A program made the translations under genes and the position numbers. From Roseateles_C aquae (GTDB lineage Bacteria; Pseudomonadota; Gammaproteobacteria; Burkholderiales; Burkholderiaceae_C), in assembly GCF_032337115.1 (NCBI RefSeq), contig NZ_JAVXZY010000002.1:620001-684000 (forward strand): a stretch of DNA of 64,000 bases, given 5' to 3'. Numbering within the stretch: the stretch's first letter is position 1; each line of letters starts with the position of its first letter. The notes below the pieces were generated by a model that worked only from the letters and a program-made list of their open reading frames with translations, was not told the DNA's origin and searched no databases. Shown here one piece after another: positions 26,092 through 33,676 of this stretch.

Positions 26092-26313
26092 TCAGGGGGC
26101 CGGGCGCAGCGTGATCACTGTGCCCTGCGCTTCAACACGCTGGCCGGCGCGCATCTTGGCCGTCTTGCGGCTCTCGGGCTCGCCGTCGACCCGCACCAGG
26201 CCCTCGGTGATCATCATCCGGGCGTGCCCGCCCGATTCGGCCAGGCCGGTGGCCTTCAGCAGCTTGTCCAGCTCGATGTATTCGCCGCGCAGTTCGAAAT
26301 CAATTGCATCCAT
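26092..26313 (-). CDS. S4-domain RNA-binding protein (YbcJ-like)
   Basis: A 73-residue single-domain protein. IELDKLLKATGLAESGGHARMMI and GLVRVDGEPESRKTAKMRAG follow the S4 RNA-binding fold as in YbcJ and the S4 domain of ribosomal and pseudouridine enzymes. ATG 26313 is where the family begins; upstream open frame reaches 26595 without homology. It lies 18 bases before rraA and 34 bases after the DUF3592-like gene. Confidence 0.87.
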   Translation of the reverse strand: MDAIDFELRGEYIELDKLLKATGLAESGGHARMMITEGLVRVDGEPESRKTAKMRAGQRVEAQGTVITLRPAP

Positions 26314-26347
26314 GCCCCATTGTCGCCGCAAGGCCAGACGCCATGCC

Positions 26348-27190
26348 TCACGATGAGGCCCGCCGCGCCGCCCAGCGGCTCCAGCGCGAGGGCTGCTCAC
26401 GCAACCGCAGGCCCTGGCGCACGCCACGCCCCCAGAACACCAGCAGCCCGACCGCGAACATGGCCGCCATGGTGAACTCCAGATTGCCGTTCGGCGGCGA
26501 TTCGCGCAGCTCGCCGCTACCGTCCTGCCGCTGCCAGAGCCTGATGCGCTCGCCAACCTGCGCATGCCGCAACGAGCTTTTGCGGCCTGCGGCAAAGCCC
26601 AGGCGGGTCTCGCGGCCGGCGCTGTCGGTATGGCTCAAGCTCAGGCGGACGTAAGACTTGCTGCCCTTGTCGACCTCGGCGCGTGCCAGCACCACCAGCT
26701 CCAGCTCCCGCGCCTGGCTGCGGTAGCGCTCGCCCTCCAGGTCGCCCCAGTAGCCCGCTGCCGCGAACAGCGCAGGCAGCAGCATCAGCAGGAGCAAGGC
26801 ACGCAGCCAGTAGAACCAGCCGGGCGGCCTGGGCTCTTCAGGACGCTCCGCGTCACCGCCCTGCCATCGCCGCCCCTGCCGCCAGGGTGCATTCGCCCCA
26901 TTCGCACCGCCGCAGGCCAGGAAGGCGTGCAGGCGGCGCAGCAGTTCGGCGCGGCTGATGTCGTCGCGCTGGCTGCGCAGCACCGACTCATCGGTCTCCA
27001 GACACTCCAGCGCGAAGCCGCTGCGCGTATCGCCGGCGGCCTGCAGCACCCGGCCCGACGGCGCTTCCAGCACGACGAAGCTACCGGGCTCGCGGCCCGA
27101 CCAGCCCGCCAGCGCTTCGCTCAGGCCGGCGGCATCGCTGACCTGAAGCCGCCCGCCCGGCTCCAGCGTCAGCCACATGGGGCCACTCAA
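26348..27190 (-). CDS. DUF3592-like membrane protein
   Basis: A 280-residue protein. The N-terminal cytoplasmic part (about 1-125) has no family I know. Then come a TM segment (FYWLRALLLLMLLPALFAAAGY), an outer region with ELVVLARAEVDKGSKSYVRLSLSH and VGERIRLWQRQDGSGELRE, and a second TM (AMFAVGLLVFWG). The outer part matches the layout of DUF3592 proteins. Its GTG/ATG start at 27190 overlaps the upstream ThDP gene by ATGA. Function unknown. Confidence 0.65.
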   Translation of the reverse strand: MSGPMWLTLEPGGRLQVSDAAGLSEALAGWSGREPGSFVVLEAPSGRVLQAAGDTRSGFALECLETDESVLRSQRDDISRAELLRRLHAFLACGGANGANAPWRQGRRWQGGDAERPEEPRPPGWFYWLRALLLLMLLPALFAAAGYWGDLEGERYRSQARELELVVLARAEVDKGSKSYVRLSLSHTDSAGRETRLGFAAGRKSSLRHAQVGERIRLWQRQDGSGELRESPPNGNLEFTMAAMFAVGLLVFWGRGVRQGLRLREQPSRWSRWAARRASS

Positions 27191-28929
27191 GCGCCGCCTG
27201 CCAGGCGCTGTTCGGCCGCCGCGCGGATGGCGCTGAGCGTGCTGCGGCTGGTCGAGACATCGGCATCGAGCTTCAAATGCAGCAGCGTCGGCTGCTCGGG
27301 ATGCGCGAGCGCCTGTTCCAGTGCCGCCGCGAAGTCCTCGGTGCGCGTGACCCGCGCCGAACGCCAGCCATAGGCCAGGGCCAGCGCCGCGAAATCGGGG
27401 TTGAACAGATCACTGCCGGACACGCGGCCCGGATACTCGCGCTCCTGGTGCATGCGTATCGTGCCGTAGGTGCCGTTGTCCACCACCACACAGATCAGGC
27501 GCTGGGCGCCATAGCCGGTCGCCGTGGCCAGCTCCTGGCCGTTCATCAGGAAGTCGCCATCACCGGCGATGTTGACCGTCCAGCGCTGCTGCAACAGCGC
27601 GGCGGCGACCGCCGCCGGCAGGCCATAGCCCATCGCACCGCTGGTCGGCGCCAGCTGCGTGCGGCCTTGCTGATGCAGGCCGGTGTAGCGGTGGAAGCGA
27701 TGCAGCCAGCCGCTGTAGTTGCCGGCACCATTGGTGAAGATGCTGCCCGCGGGCAAGGCACTGGACAGGCACTTGACGACCTCGGCCATGTCCAGCGGCG
27801 CCACCGCTTGAGCGACCAGGTTGGCCTCGTAGTCGGCGTGCGCGTCGCGGGTCCAGTCCTGCCAGGCGCAGACGGCCGGCGGTGCGAGCGTGACCAGCGC
27901 CGGCGCGGCGCAGCGCATGCTGGCGTTGATCATCAGCTCGGCGCTGTAGACACGGCCCAGCTCTTCGGCGCCGGCGTGGATATGGATCAGGTCCTGATGC
28001 GGCCGTGGTGCCTGCAGCAGCGTGTAGCCGCCGGTGGTCATCTCACCCAGGCGGGGGCCGATGGCCAGGATCAGGTCGGCATCCTTGACGCGCTGCGCCA
28101 GTTTGGGATTGATGCCGATGCCGACATCGCCGGCATAGAGCGGGTGGCGGTTGTCGAACAGGTCCTGGAAGCGGAAGGCGCAGCCCACGGGCAAGTGCCA
28201 GGCCTCGGCGAACTGCTGCAGCGCGGCCGTGCTCTCGGCCGTCCAGCCGCCGCCACCGGCGATCACGAAGGGGCGCTTGGCGGCGGCCAGGCGCTCGCGC
28301 AACTCGGCCAGGGCGGCGGGGCTGGGCGCCGCTTCGGCCACACGCACCTGCGGCAGCGCCGGCGCGCGGGTGGCACGGGTCAGCATGTCCTCGGGCAGCA
28401 CCAGCACCACCGGGCCAGGCCGGCCCTGCAGCGCGGTATGGAAGGCCCGCGCCACATACTCGGGCAGCCGGTCGGCATCCTGCACCTCGCCCACCCACTT
28501 GGCCATGCCCAGCGTGCCGGGGCCGAACATCTGCCGGTAGTCGACCTCCTGGAAGGCCTCGCGGTCGCGCTGATCGCTGGCCACCTGGCCGATGAAGAGA
28601 ATCATCGGCGTCGAGTCCTGAAAGGCGGTGTGCAGGCCGATGCTGGCGTTGGTGGCGCCGGGCCCGCGCGTCACGAAACAGATGCCGGGCCGGCCACTCA
28701 GCTTGCCCTGCGCCTCGGCCATGAAGGCCGCCCCGCCCTCCTGCCGGCAGGCGATGAAGCGGATCTTGTCGGCATGCTCATGAAAGCCATCAAGCACGGC
28801 CAGATAGCTCTCGCCGGGCACACCGAACACGGTGTCCACGCCTTGGGCGATCAGGGCCTCGACCAGCACATGGCCGGCCAATCGGGAGACGCCGTCACTG
28901 GACGGCTGGGGCGCAGGGATATTCGTCAT
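27187..28929 (-). CDS. Thiamine diphosphate enzyme, acetolactate synthase-like
   Basis: This 580-residue enzyme has the three-domain acetolactate-synthase fold. The N-terminal PYR domain contains GVDTVFGVPGESYLAVLDG and the catalytic Glu in ACRQEGGAAFMAEA. A middle domain begins near FVIAGGGGW. The C-terminal PP domain has GAMGYGLPAAVAA and the ThDP/Mg motif GDGDFLMNGQEL...DNGTYGTI. It could be a decarboxylase, a lyase or a biosynthetic ALS paralogue; no regulatory ilvH subunit is near, so a catabolic or specialised role is likelier. It is the first gene of the operon with DUF3592, S4 and rraA. Confidence 0.88.
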   Translation of the reverse strand: MTNIPAPQPSSDGVSRLAGHVLVEALIAQGVDTVFGVPGESYLAVLDGFHEHADKIRFIACRQEGGAAFMAEAQGKLSGRPGICFVTRGPGATNASIGLHTAFQDSTPMILFIGQVASDQRDREAFQEVDYRQMFGPGTLGMAKWVGEVQDADRLPEYVARAFHTALQGRPGPVVLVLPEDMLTRATRAPALPQVRVAEAAPSPAALAELRERLAAAKRPFVIAGGGGWTAESTAALQQFAEAWHLPVGCAFRFQDLFDNRHPLYAGDVGIGINPKLAQRVKDADLILAIGPRLGEMTTGGYTLLQAPRPHQDLIHIHAGAEELGRVYSAELMINASMRCAAPALVTLAPPAVCAWQDWTRDAHADYEANLVAQAVAPLDMAEVVKCLSSALPAGSIFTNGAGNYSGWLHRFHRYTGLHQQGRTQLAPTSGAMGYGLPAAVAAALLQQRWTVNIAGDGDFLMNGQELATATGYGAQRLICVVVDNGTYGTIRMHQEREYPGRVSGSDLFNPDFAALALAYGWRSARVTRTEDFAAALEQALAHPEQPTLLHLKLDADVSTSRSTLSAIRAAAEQRLAGGA

Positions 28930-29028
28930 GCGGCAACTGTAGCCGCCGCTTCAGCGAAGGCCGTTGCGCTGTGGCAAGGCGGCGATTGGGGCATTCCCGG
29001 GGTTGGCCGCCGTTGTATCAACCTACCT

Positions 29029-30273
29029 TCAACGCCGCCGCACCAGGCCCACCAGGCCCGCGGCCCCAATGCCCATCAGCAGGGCCAGCGCTGCGCCATA
29101 GAACACGGCGCTGTGCAGGCCGTGGTCGAGCAAGGCGCCGAACACCGGGGCGGCCATGGCGAAGCCGACATCCAGTCCCGAGTAGACCGTGCCATAGACG
29201 CGGCCGGTGGCCCCCGGCGGCGCGGCGCGCTTGATGAGCATGTCGCGCGAGGGGCCGGCCAGGCCGGTGCCAAAGCCGGCCAAGGCGGCCACCGCGGCCG
29301 CCAGCAGCGGCGGCAGCCAGCCGCTGGCCGTCAACAGCAGCAGCAGCGCCGCCACACTCATCGCCCAGGCGATATTGCGCTCCAGCGCGGCCGAGCGGGC
29401 CACCCAGAAGCCGCCCAGCAGCATGCCCGCCGCGCCGCAGAGCATGTAGCCGGTGACGACAAAGGCCGTGGCCTTGATCGGCAGTCCATACATCTGCGCC
29501 AGGGCCGGGCTGGCAAAACTCTGGATCGCCGACAGCGCGGCCGTGCTGAAGAAGAAGAACGAGAAGCACAGCCACACCGAGGGCAGGCGCAAAAAAGCCA
29601 GCGGATGAGCCTCGGGCACGGCCGCCGCGCCGGCTTTTTCATGGGCCCAGGCGCCCTGGCGGTCGTCTATGGCCTGGCGTTTGACGAACAGCAGCGCGAT
29701 CAACGCCAGCGCCAGCAGCGCGGTGCCCAGATAGGCCAGGCGCCAGTTGCCGCTGGCCTCGGCGATGCCGATGCTGAACACCGGCGCCAAGGCCCAGCCC
29801 AGATTGCCGCTGATGCCATGCACCGAGAAGGCGTGGCCCAAGCGCGGAGCGCTGACGCGCTTGTTCAGGATGGTGAAGTCCACCGGATGGAAGGGCGAAT
29901 TGCCGAGGCCGGCCAGCGCCGCGGCGAGCAGCAGGCCGCCAAAGCCACCGGCCAGGCCGGCTGCAATCGAGGCCAGCACAAAGCAGCTCAGCGCCGCAAA
30001 CAGCACCGGCCGGGCGCCGCGGCGGTCGACCAGAAAGCCGGCCAGCGCCTGGCCGATGCCGGAGATGACAAAGAAGGTGGTGACCAAAAGCCCCAGCTGC
30101 GAGTAGCTGAGCCCGAAGTCGCGAATGAAGGCCGGGAACAGCGGCGGCAGCAGCATGTGGAAGAAGTGCGAGGTGCCGTGGGCCAGGCCGATCAGGCTGA
30201 TGGTCGCGGCATCGCGCCGGGCGCTGCTGGCGGCATCGCTGCCGGCGGGGGACTGCAAGGTGGCGGTATTCAT
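29029..30273 (-). CDS. MFS transporter, Fsr-like
   Basis: The 414-residue inner-membrane transporter shows about 12 TM segments. The start (LIGLAHGTSHFFHMLLPPLFPAF), the motif DRRGARPVLF between TM2 and TM3, and GNSPFHPVDFTILN with VHGISGNLGWALAP resemble the fosmidomycin-resistance (Fsr) branch of the family. Substrate is not readable. It is divergent from an AraC regulator 69 bases away, a typical efflux-pump/regulator pair. A palindrome abuts its start. Confidence 0.88.
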   Translation of the reverse strand: MNTATLQSPAGSDAASSARRDAATISLIGLAHGTSHFFHMLLPPLFPAFIRDFGLSYSQLGLLVTTFFVISGIGQALAGFLVDRRGARPVLFAALSCFVLASIAAGLAGGFGGLLLAAALAGLGNSPFHPVDFTILNKRVSAPRLGHAFSVHGISGNLGWALAPVFSIGIAEASGNWRLAYLGTALLALALIALLFVKRQAIDDRQGAWAHEKAGAAAVPEAHPLAFLRLPSVWLCFSFFFFSTAALSAIQSFASPALAQMYGLPIKATAFVVTGYMLCGAAGMLLGGFWVARSAALERNIAWAMSVAALLLLLTASGWLPPLLAAAVAALAGFGTGLAGPSRDMLIKRAAPPGATGRVYGTVYSGLDVGFAMAAPVFGALLDHGLHSAVFYGAALALLMGIGAAGLVGLVRRR

Positions 30274-30278
30274 GCGCC

Positions 30279-30294
30279 CACTGTAGGAACAGTG
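30279..30294. promoter_or_regulatory. Palindromic candidate operator in MFS/AraC gap
   Basis: CACTGT at 30279-30284 and ACAGTG at 30289-30294 form a perfect inverted repeat with a 4-base spacer, 5 bases upstream of the MFS start codon. It could bind the divergently encoded regulator, though AraC proteins more often use direct repeats. Inference only. Confidence 0.3.
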
Positions 30295-30342
30295 ACGCCG
30301 GCGCGGTTACGATAGTTCGCCAGATTCTTTCGAAATCACGCC

Positions 30343-31215
30343 ATGCCCGCTTCAGCCCGCCGCCAGACCTTCCCGCCGGCCGATCCGGCCCGCTACGCGC
30401 CCTCGGCCGAGCGCCCGGTGCGCGGCAAGTCGCGCCTGATGGAGCACCAGATGGACATCCAGCCGCATCAGCACGACTGGGGCCAGCTGGTGTTTTCGCT
30501 GGCCGGCGCGGTGCGGGTATCGGCCGCCGGGCCGCACAGCGACTACAGCTACATCGTGCCGCCCTCGCGCGCCGTCTGGATTCCACCCGGCACCGTTCAC
30601 GCGGTGACGGCGATCGAACGCGCCGAGCTGCGCACGCTGTACCTGCACGAGACAGCAGCGCAGGCGCTGCGAACTGCACAAGCCGAAGCCGGCGAGGCAA
30701 GACCTGACCCCTGGGACGGCTGCCGGGTGCTGGAGGTGTCGCCGCTGCTGCGCGAGCTGGTGCAACAGATCGCCGCCGATCTGGAGCAGGCGCTGCTCGC
30801 GCCGCAAGGCCTGGACGCGGTGCGCGAGCAGCATCTGGCCGCGCTGATCATCGACGAGCTGCGCCGCGCCCGCGGCCTGCGCCTGGGCCTGGACCTGCCG
30901 CGCGACAAGCGCCTGCGCAAGCTCTGCGAGGCGATGCTGGCGGCGCCGCAGCGCCATGCCGATCTGGACGGCTGGGCCGGCGAGGTGGGCGCCAGCGCCA
31001 GAACACTGTCGCGGCTGTTCCGCGAGGAGCTGGGCACCAGCTACAGCCAGTGGCGCCAGCAGCTCTTGCTCAACCAGGCGCTGGCCCTGGCCGCCCGCAA
31101 GCAGCCGATGAACCTGATCGCCGCCGAGCTGGGCTATGCCAGCGCCAGCGCCTTCTCGGCCATGGTCACCCGCGCCGTGGGCATGCCGCCGAGCCGCTTC
31201 TTTGAACGCGCCTGA
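30343..31215 (+). CDS. AraC-family transcriptional regulator
   Basis: A 290-residue regulator with an N-terminal cupin (about 35-110: QPHQHDWGQLVFSLAGAVRV, VPPSRAVWIPPGTVHAV) and two C-terminal helix-turn-helix units (about 195-288: DGWAGEVGASARTLSRLFREE, and IAAELGYASASAFSAMVTRAVGMPPSRFF). The AraC_binding layout and divergent MFS neighbour resemble regulators of efflux pumps such as NimR. A linker near 115-125 is encoded over a copy of the repeated motif GGCAAGACCTGACCCC (30696-30711). Confidence 0.92.
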   Translation: MPASARRQTFPPADPARYAPSAERPVRGKSRLMEHQMDIQPHQHDWGQLVFSLAGAVRVSAAGPHSDYSYIVPPSRAVWIPPGTVHAVTAIERAELRTLYLHETAAQALRTAQAEAGEARPDPWDGCRVLEVSPLLRELVQQIAADLEQALLAPQGLDAVREQHLAALIIDELRRARGLRLGLDLPRDKRLRKLCEAMLAAPQRHADLDGWAGEVGASARTLSRLFREELGTSYSQWRQQLLLNQALALAARKQPMNLIAAELGYASASAFSAMVTRAVGMPPSRFFERA

Positions 31216-31232
31216 TCAGCCCCCCTCAAGGA

Positions 31233-31274
31233 GCGGTCTTGGCTGACCGGCAAAGCCGGATCAGCGAGACCCGC
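31233..31274 (+). terminator. Large imperfect hairpin after the AraC gene
   Basis: GCGGTCT, GGCTGA and CCGGC at 31233-31251 pair with GCCGG, TCAGC and AGACC at 31255-31274 around an AAA loop, about 17 base pairs with small bulges. There is no T-run, so factor-independent termination is uncertain. Confidence 0.45.
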
Positions 31275-31341
31275 TGGGCAAAACCGCCATCCAAATGCCC
31301 TGCCCCCGAACCGGCATCGCCCCGCCACCTAGAATTCCGCC

Positions 31342-32445
31342 ATGGAACAACAGCTGTTTGATTACACCCGCCAGGCGGCCGATGGCCAGACCTGCACCGC
31401 CCATGCCTGGGCCAAGGTGCCCGCGCCGCTGAACAAGCCCGAGCGTGAGGCGCTGAAGCGCCGCGCCGCCGAGCTCTTGAAGGCGCGCGGCGCCGTGCTG
31501 GTGGCGCATTACTACGTGGACGGTGATCTGCAGGACCTGGCGCTGGAGACCGGCGGCATCGTGTCCGACTCGCTGGAAATGGCCCGCTTCGGCCGTGACC
31601 ATGCGGCGCAGACGCTGATCGTTGCCGGCGTGCGTTTCATGGGCGAATCGGCCAAGATCCTGAGCCCCGAGAAGCGCGTGCTGATGCCCGATCTGGACGC
31701 CACCTGCTCGCTGGACCTGGGCTGCCCGGCAGAGGACTTCACCGCCTTCTGCGACGCCCATCCGGACCGCACCGTGGTCGTCTATGCCAATACCAGCGCC
31801 GCGGTGAAGGCCCGAGCCGACTGGATGGTGACCAGCTCCTGCGCGCTGGAGATCGTCTCGGCGCTGAAGGCCGAGGGCAAGAAGATCCTCTGGGCCCCCG
31901 ACCGCCATCTGGGCCGCTACATCCAGGAACAGACCGGCGCCGACATGCTGATGTGGAACGGCGCCTGCATCGTCCACGACGAGTTCAAGGGCCTGGAGCT
32001 GGACCTGCTGCGGGAGCAGCATCCGGGCGCACAGATCCTCGTGCACCCGGAATCGCCGGCCAGCGTGGTGGCGCAGGCCCATGTGGTGGGCTCGACCTCG
32101 GCGCTGATCAAGGCGGTGGTCGAGGGCACGGCGCAGGAATACATCGTGGCCACCGACAACGGCATCCTGCACCGGATGCGCCAGCTGGCGCCGGGCAAGA
32201 CGCTGATCGAGGCACCCACCGCCGGCAACAGCGCCACGTGCAAGAGCTGCGCCCACTGCCCCTGGATGGCGATGAACGGCCTGCAGGGCGTGGTCGACTG
32301 CCTGGAGCGCGGTGTCGGCGAGATCGGCGTTGACGAGCCGGTGCGCGTCAAGGCGCTGGCCTGCATTGAGCGGATGCTGGACTTCACCGCAGCGCTGAAG
32401 CAGCGCCAGGCGGCCGGCCTGGTACCCGGCATCGGTGCCGCCTGA
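31342..32445 (+). CDS. nadA: Quinolinate synthase A
   Basis: A 367-residue NadA of the long form. It has VAHYYVDGDLQDLALETGG, VRFMGESAKIL, and the [4Fe-4S] Cys residues in PDLDATCSLD, WNGACIVHDEF and TCKSCAHCPWMAM, with the phosphate-binding HPESPASV. It condenses iminoaspartate with dihydroxyacetone phosphate. nadB, which supplies iminoaspartate, is 1.2 kb downstream on the opposite strand with two unrelated genes between. A strong terminator follows. Confidence 0.97.
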   Translation: MEQQLFDYTRQAADGQTCTAHAWAKVPAPLNKPEREALKRRAAELLKARGAVLVAHYYVDGDLQDLALETGGIVSDSLEMARFGRDHAAQTLIVAGVRFMGESAKILSPEKRVLMPDLDATCSLDLGCPAEDFTAFCDAHPDRTVVVYANTSAAVKARADWMVTSSCALEIVSALKAEGKKILWAPDRHLGRYIQEQTGADMLMWNGACIVHDEFKGLELDLLREQHPGAQILVHPESPASVVAQAHVVGSTSALIKAVVEGTAQEYIVATDNGILHRMRQLAPGKTLIEAPTAGNSATCKSCAHCPWMAMNGLQGVVDCLERGVGEIGVDEPVRVKALACIERMLDFTAALKQRQAAGLVPGIGAA

Positions 32446-32480
32446 GCCCCGCTTTCCAGCCCTCAGGCAAACCCTGATCA

Positions 32481-32517
32481 AGCCCCGCTCGAATTAGCGC
32501 GAGCGGGGCTTTCTTTT
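32481..32517 (+). terminator. Intrinsic terminator of nadA
   Basis: AGCCCCGCTC pairs perfectly with GAGCGGGGCT (10 bp, 10-base loop), followed by TTCTTTT. Confidence 0.92.
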
Positions 32518-32593
32518 CGCCTGCTCCCAGCGCTATAAAGCGGCTATCGTGTCGGCCAATCGTTGACCGGCACAACCACCACGAGGCTTGATC

Positions 32594-32887
32594 ATGTCCG
32601 CAGACTTCACATCGTTGTACAACCATCACGAACGCGAGGTCTTCGCTGCGGTGACGGCTGCTGCCCCGCAGTACCCGGCCATTGCGGCCGATGCCGATCT
32701 GATGTGCGATGTGGCCTGCGTGGCGCTGAACCGCCTGCCGCCGCGCTACATCCGCCATGCGGTGGACTACGCCTTCTACCTGACCGAGCCGGAGCGGCTG
32801 GAAACCGACGCGGCGATTGCCGAAGCCGTGGGCTACGCCTTCAACTTCGTCCAGGCTCGCACGGCATTGCGCGCCAAGCAGCGCTGA
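32594..32887 (+). CDS. ComFB-like protein
   Basis: A 97-residue cytoplasmic protein. LYNHHEREVF at the start, then DLMCDVACVALNRLPPRYIRHAVDYAFYLTEPER match the late-competence ComFB family, whose core is ALNRLPPRY followed by a short amphipathic helix. ComFB homologues in Bacillus and cyanobacteria were reported to bind cyclic di-nucleotides; this window also encodes a large GGDEF protein. ATG 32594 has GAGG seven bases upstream; a TTG at 32588 is less likely. The next gene begins 15 bases after the stop. Confidence 0.8.
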   Translation: MSADFTSLYNHHEREVFAAVTAAAPQYPAIAADADLMCDVACVALNRLPPRYIRHAVDYAFYLTEPERLETDAAIAEAVGYAFNFVQARTALRAKQR

Positions 32888-32902
32888 CGCGACGACGCTG
32901 AA

Positions 32903-33655
32903 GTGGCGGCCCCTGGCGTGCGCACCAGGATTCTGTGTCTTGGCCTGCTGTGCTGTGCCCTGCTTGCCAGGGCGCAGGGCCAGACCGTTCGATTGAACTA
33001 CGCTGACTACCGCCCCTACAGCTGGCTGGACCAGGGCCGAGCCGCCGGGCTGGAACCAGCGATCGCCAGCGAGCTGTTCAAGCGCCTGGGTTTGCCGGTT
33101 GAGCATCGCATCCGCCCCTGGGCACGCGCACAGTCCGAGGTGGCCAACGGTGAGGCAGACGGCTTTTTCGCCACCGTCACGACCGAGCGCCAGCAGTACG
33201 CCCAGCCACTGGGCAAGGCCGTGGTCATTTCGCAAATCGTCGCTTTTGCCCACCCCGATGCGGTGGCGATGCCTGGCTTCAGCGGCGCGCTCGCGCCCGA
33301 GCTGTGCAAGCACAAGCTCGCTGCCGTGCGCGGCAATGGCTGGGTCAAGGCACAACTGCAATGCGCAGCGGTACAGGCCAACAGCACCGAGGCGTTGCTG
33401 GGCATGCTGCAGCGCAAGCATGTTGAGCTGGTAATCGAGGATCGCCTGGTGTTTCGCGACGCCGCCCAGCAGCACCCGGAGTTGCCACCGTTCCGCGAGC
33501 ACCCCCTGGATTTCAGCGCGGCGCCGATCTTCTTCATGATCAGCAAGAAGTCAGCGCTGCTGGCCCAGGCGGCACGGATCGAGTCGACACTTGCCGACAT
33601 GCAGGCAGACGGCAGCCTGCTGGCCATCGTCCGCAAAGAGACCGGCGGCCCCTGA
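32903..33655 (+). CDS. Periplasmic solute-binding protein family 3
   Basis: A 250-residue exported protein with GTG start and a signal peptide (RILCLGLLCCALLARAQG). The mature part begins VRLNYADYRPYSW and has LEPAIASELFKRLGLPVEHRIRPWARAQSEV, GEADGFFATVTTERQQYA and ELVIEDRLVF, the usual order for extracellular solute-binding family 3. No permease lies nearby, so it may be an orphan. The downstream side is convergent with nadB. Confidence 0.85.
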   Translation: MAAPGVRTRILCLGLLCCALLARAQGQTVRLNYADYRPYSWLDQGRAAGLEPAIASELFKRLGLPVEHRIRPWARAQSEVANGEADGFFATVTTERQQYAQPLGKAVVISQIVAFAHPDAVAMPGFSGALAPELCKHKLAAVRGNGWVKAQLQCAAVQANSTEALLGMLQRKHVELVIEDRLVFRDAAQQHPELPPFREHPLDFSAAPIFFMISKKSALLAQAARIESTLADMQADGSLLAIVRKETGGP

Positions 33656-33676
33656 GGGCCTCGGCCACGCTGCCCT

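Noticed and set aside
27277..30315. A 1,012-residue plus-strand open frame
   Set aside because: It runs antisense to the ThDP enzyme and MFS transporter, is His/Gln/Arg rich and shows no domain; typical of mirrored high-GC codons.
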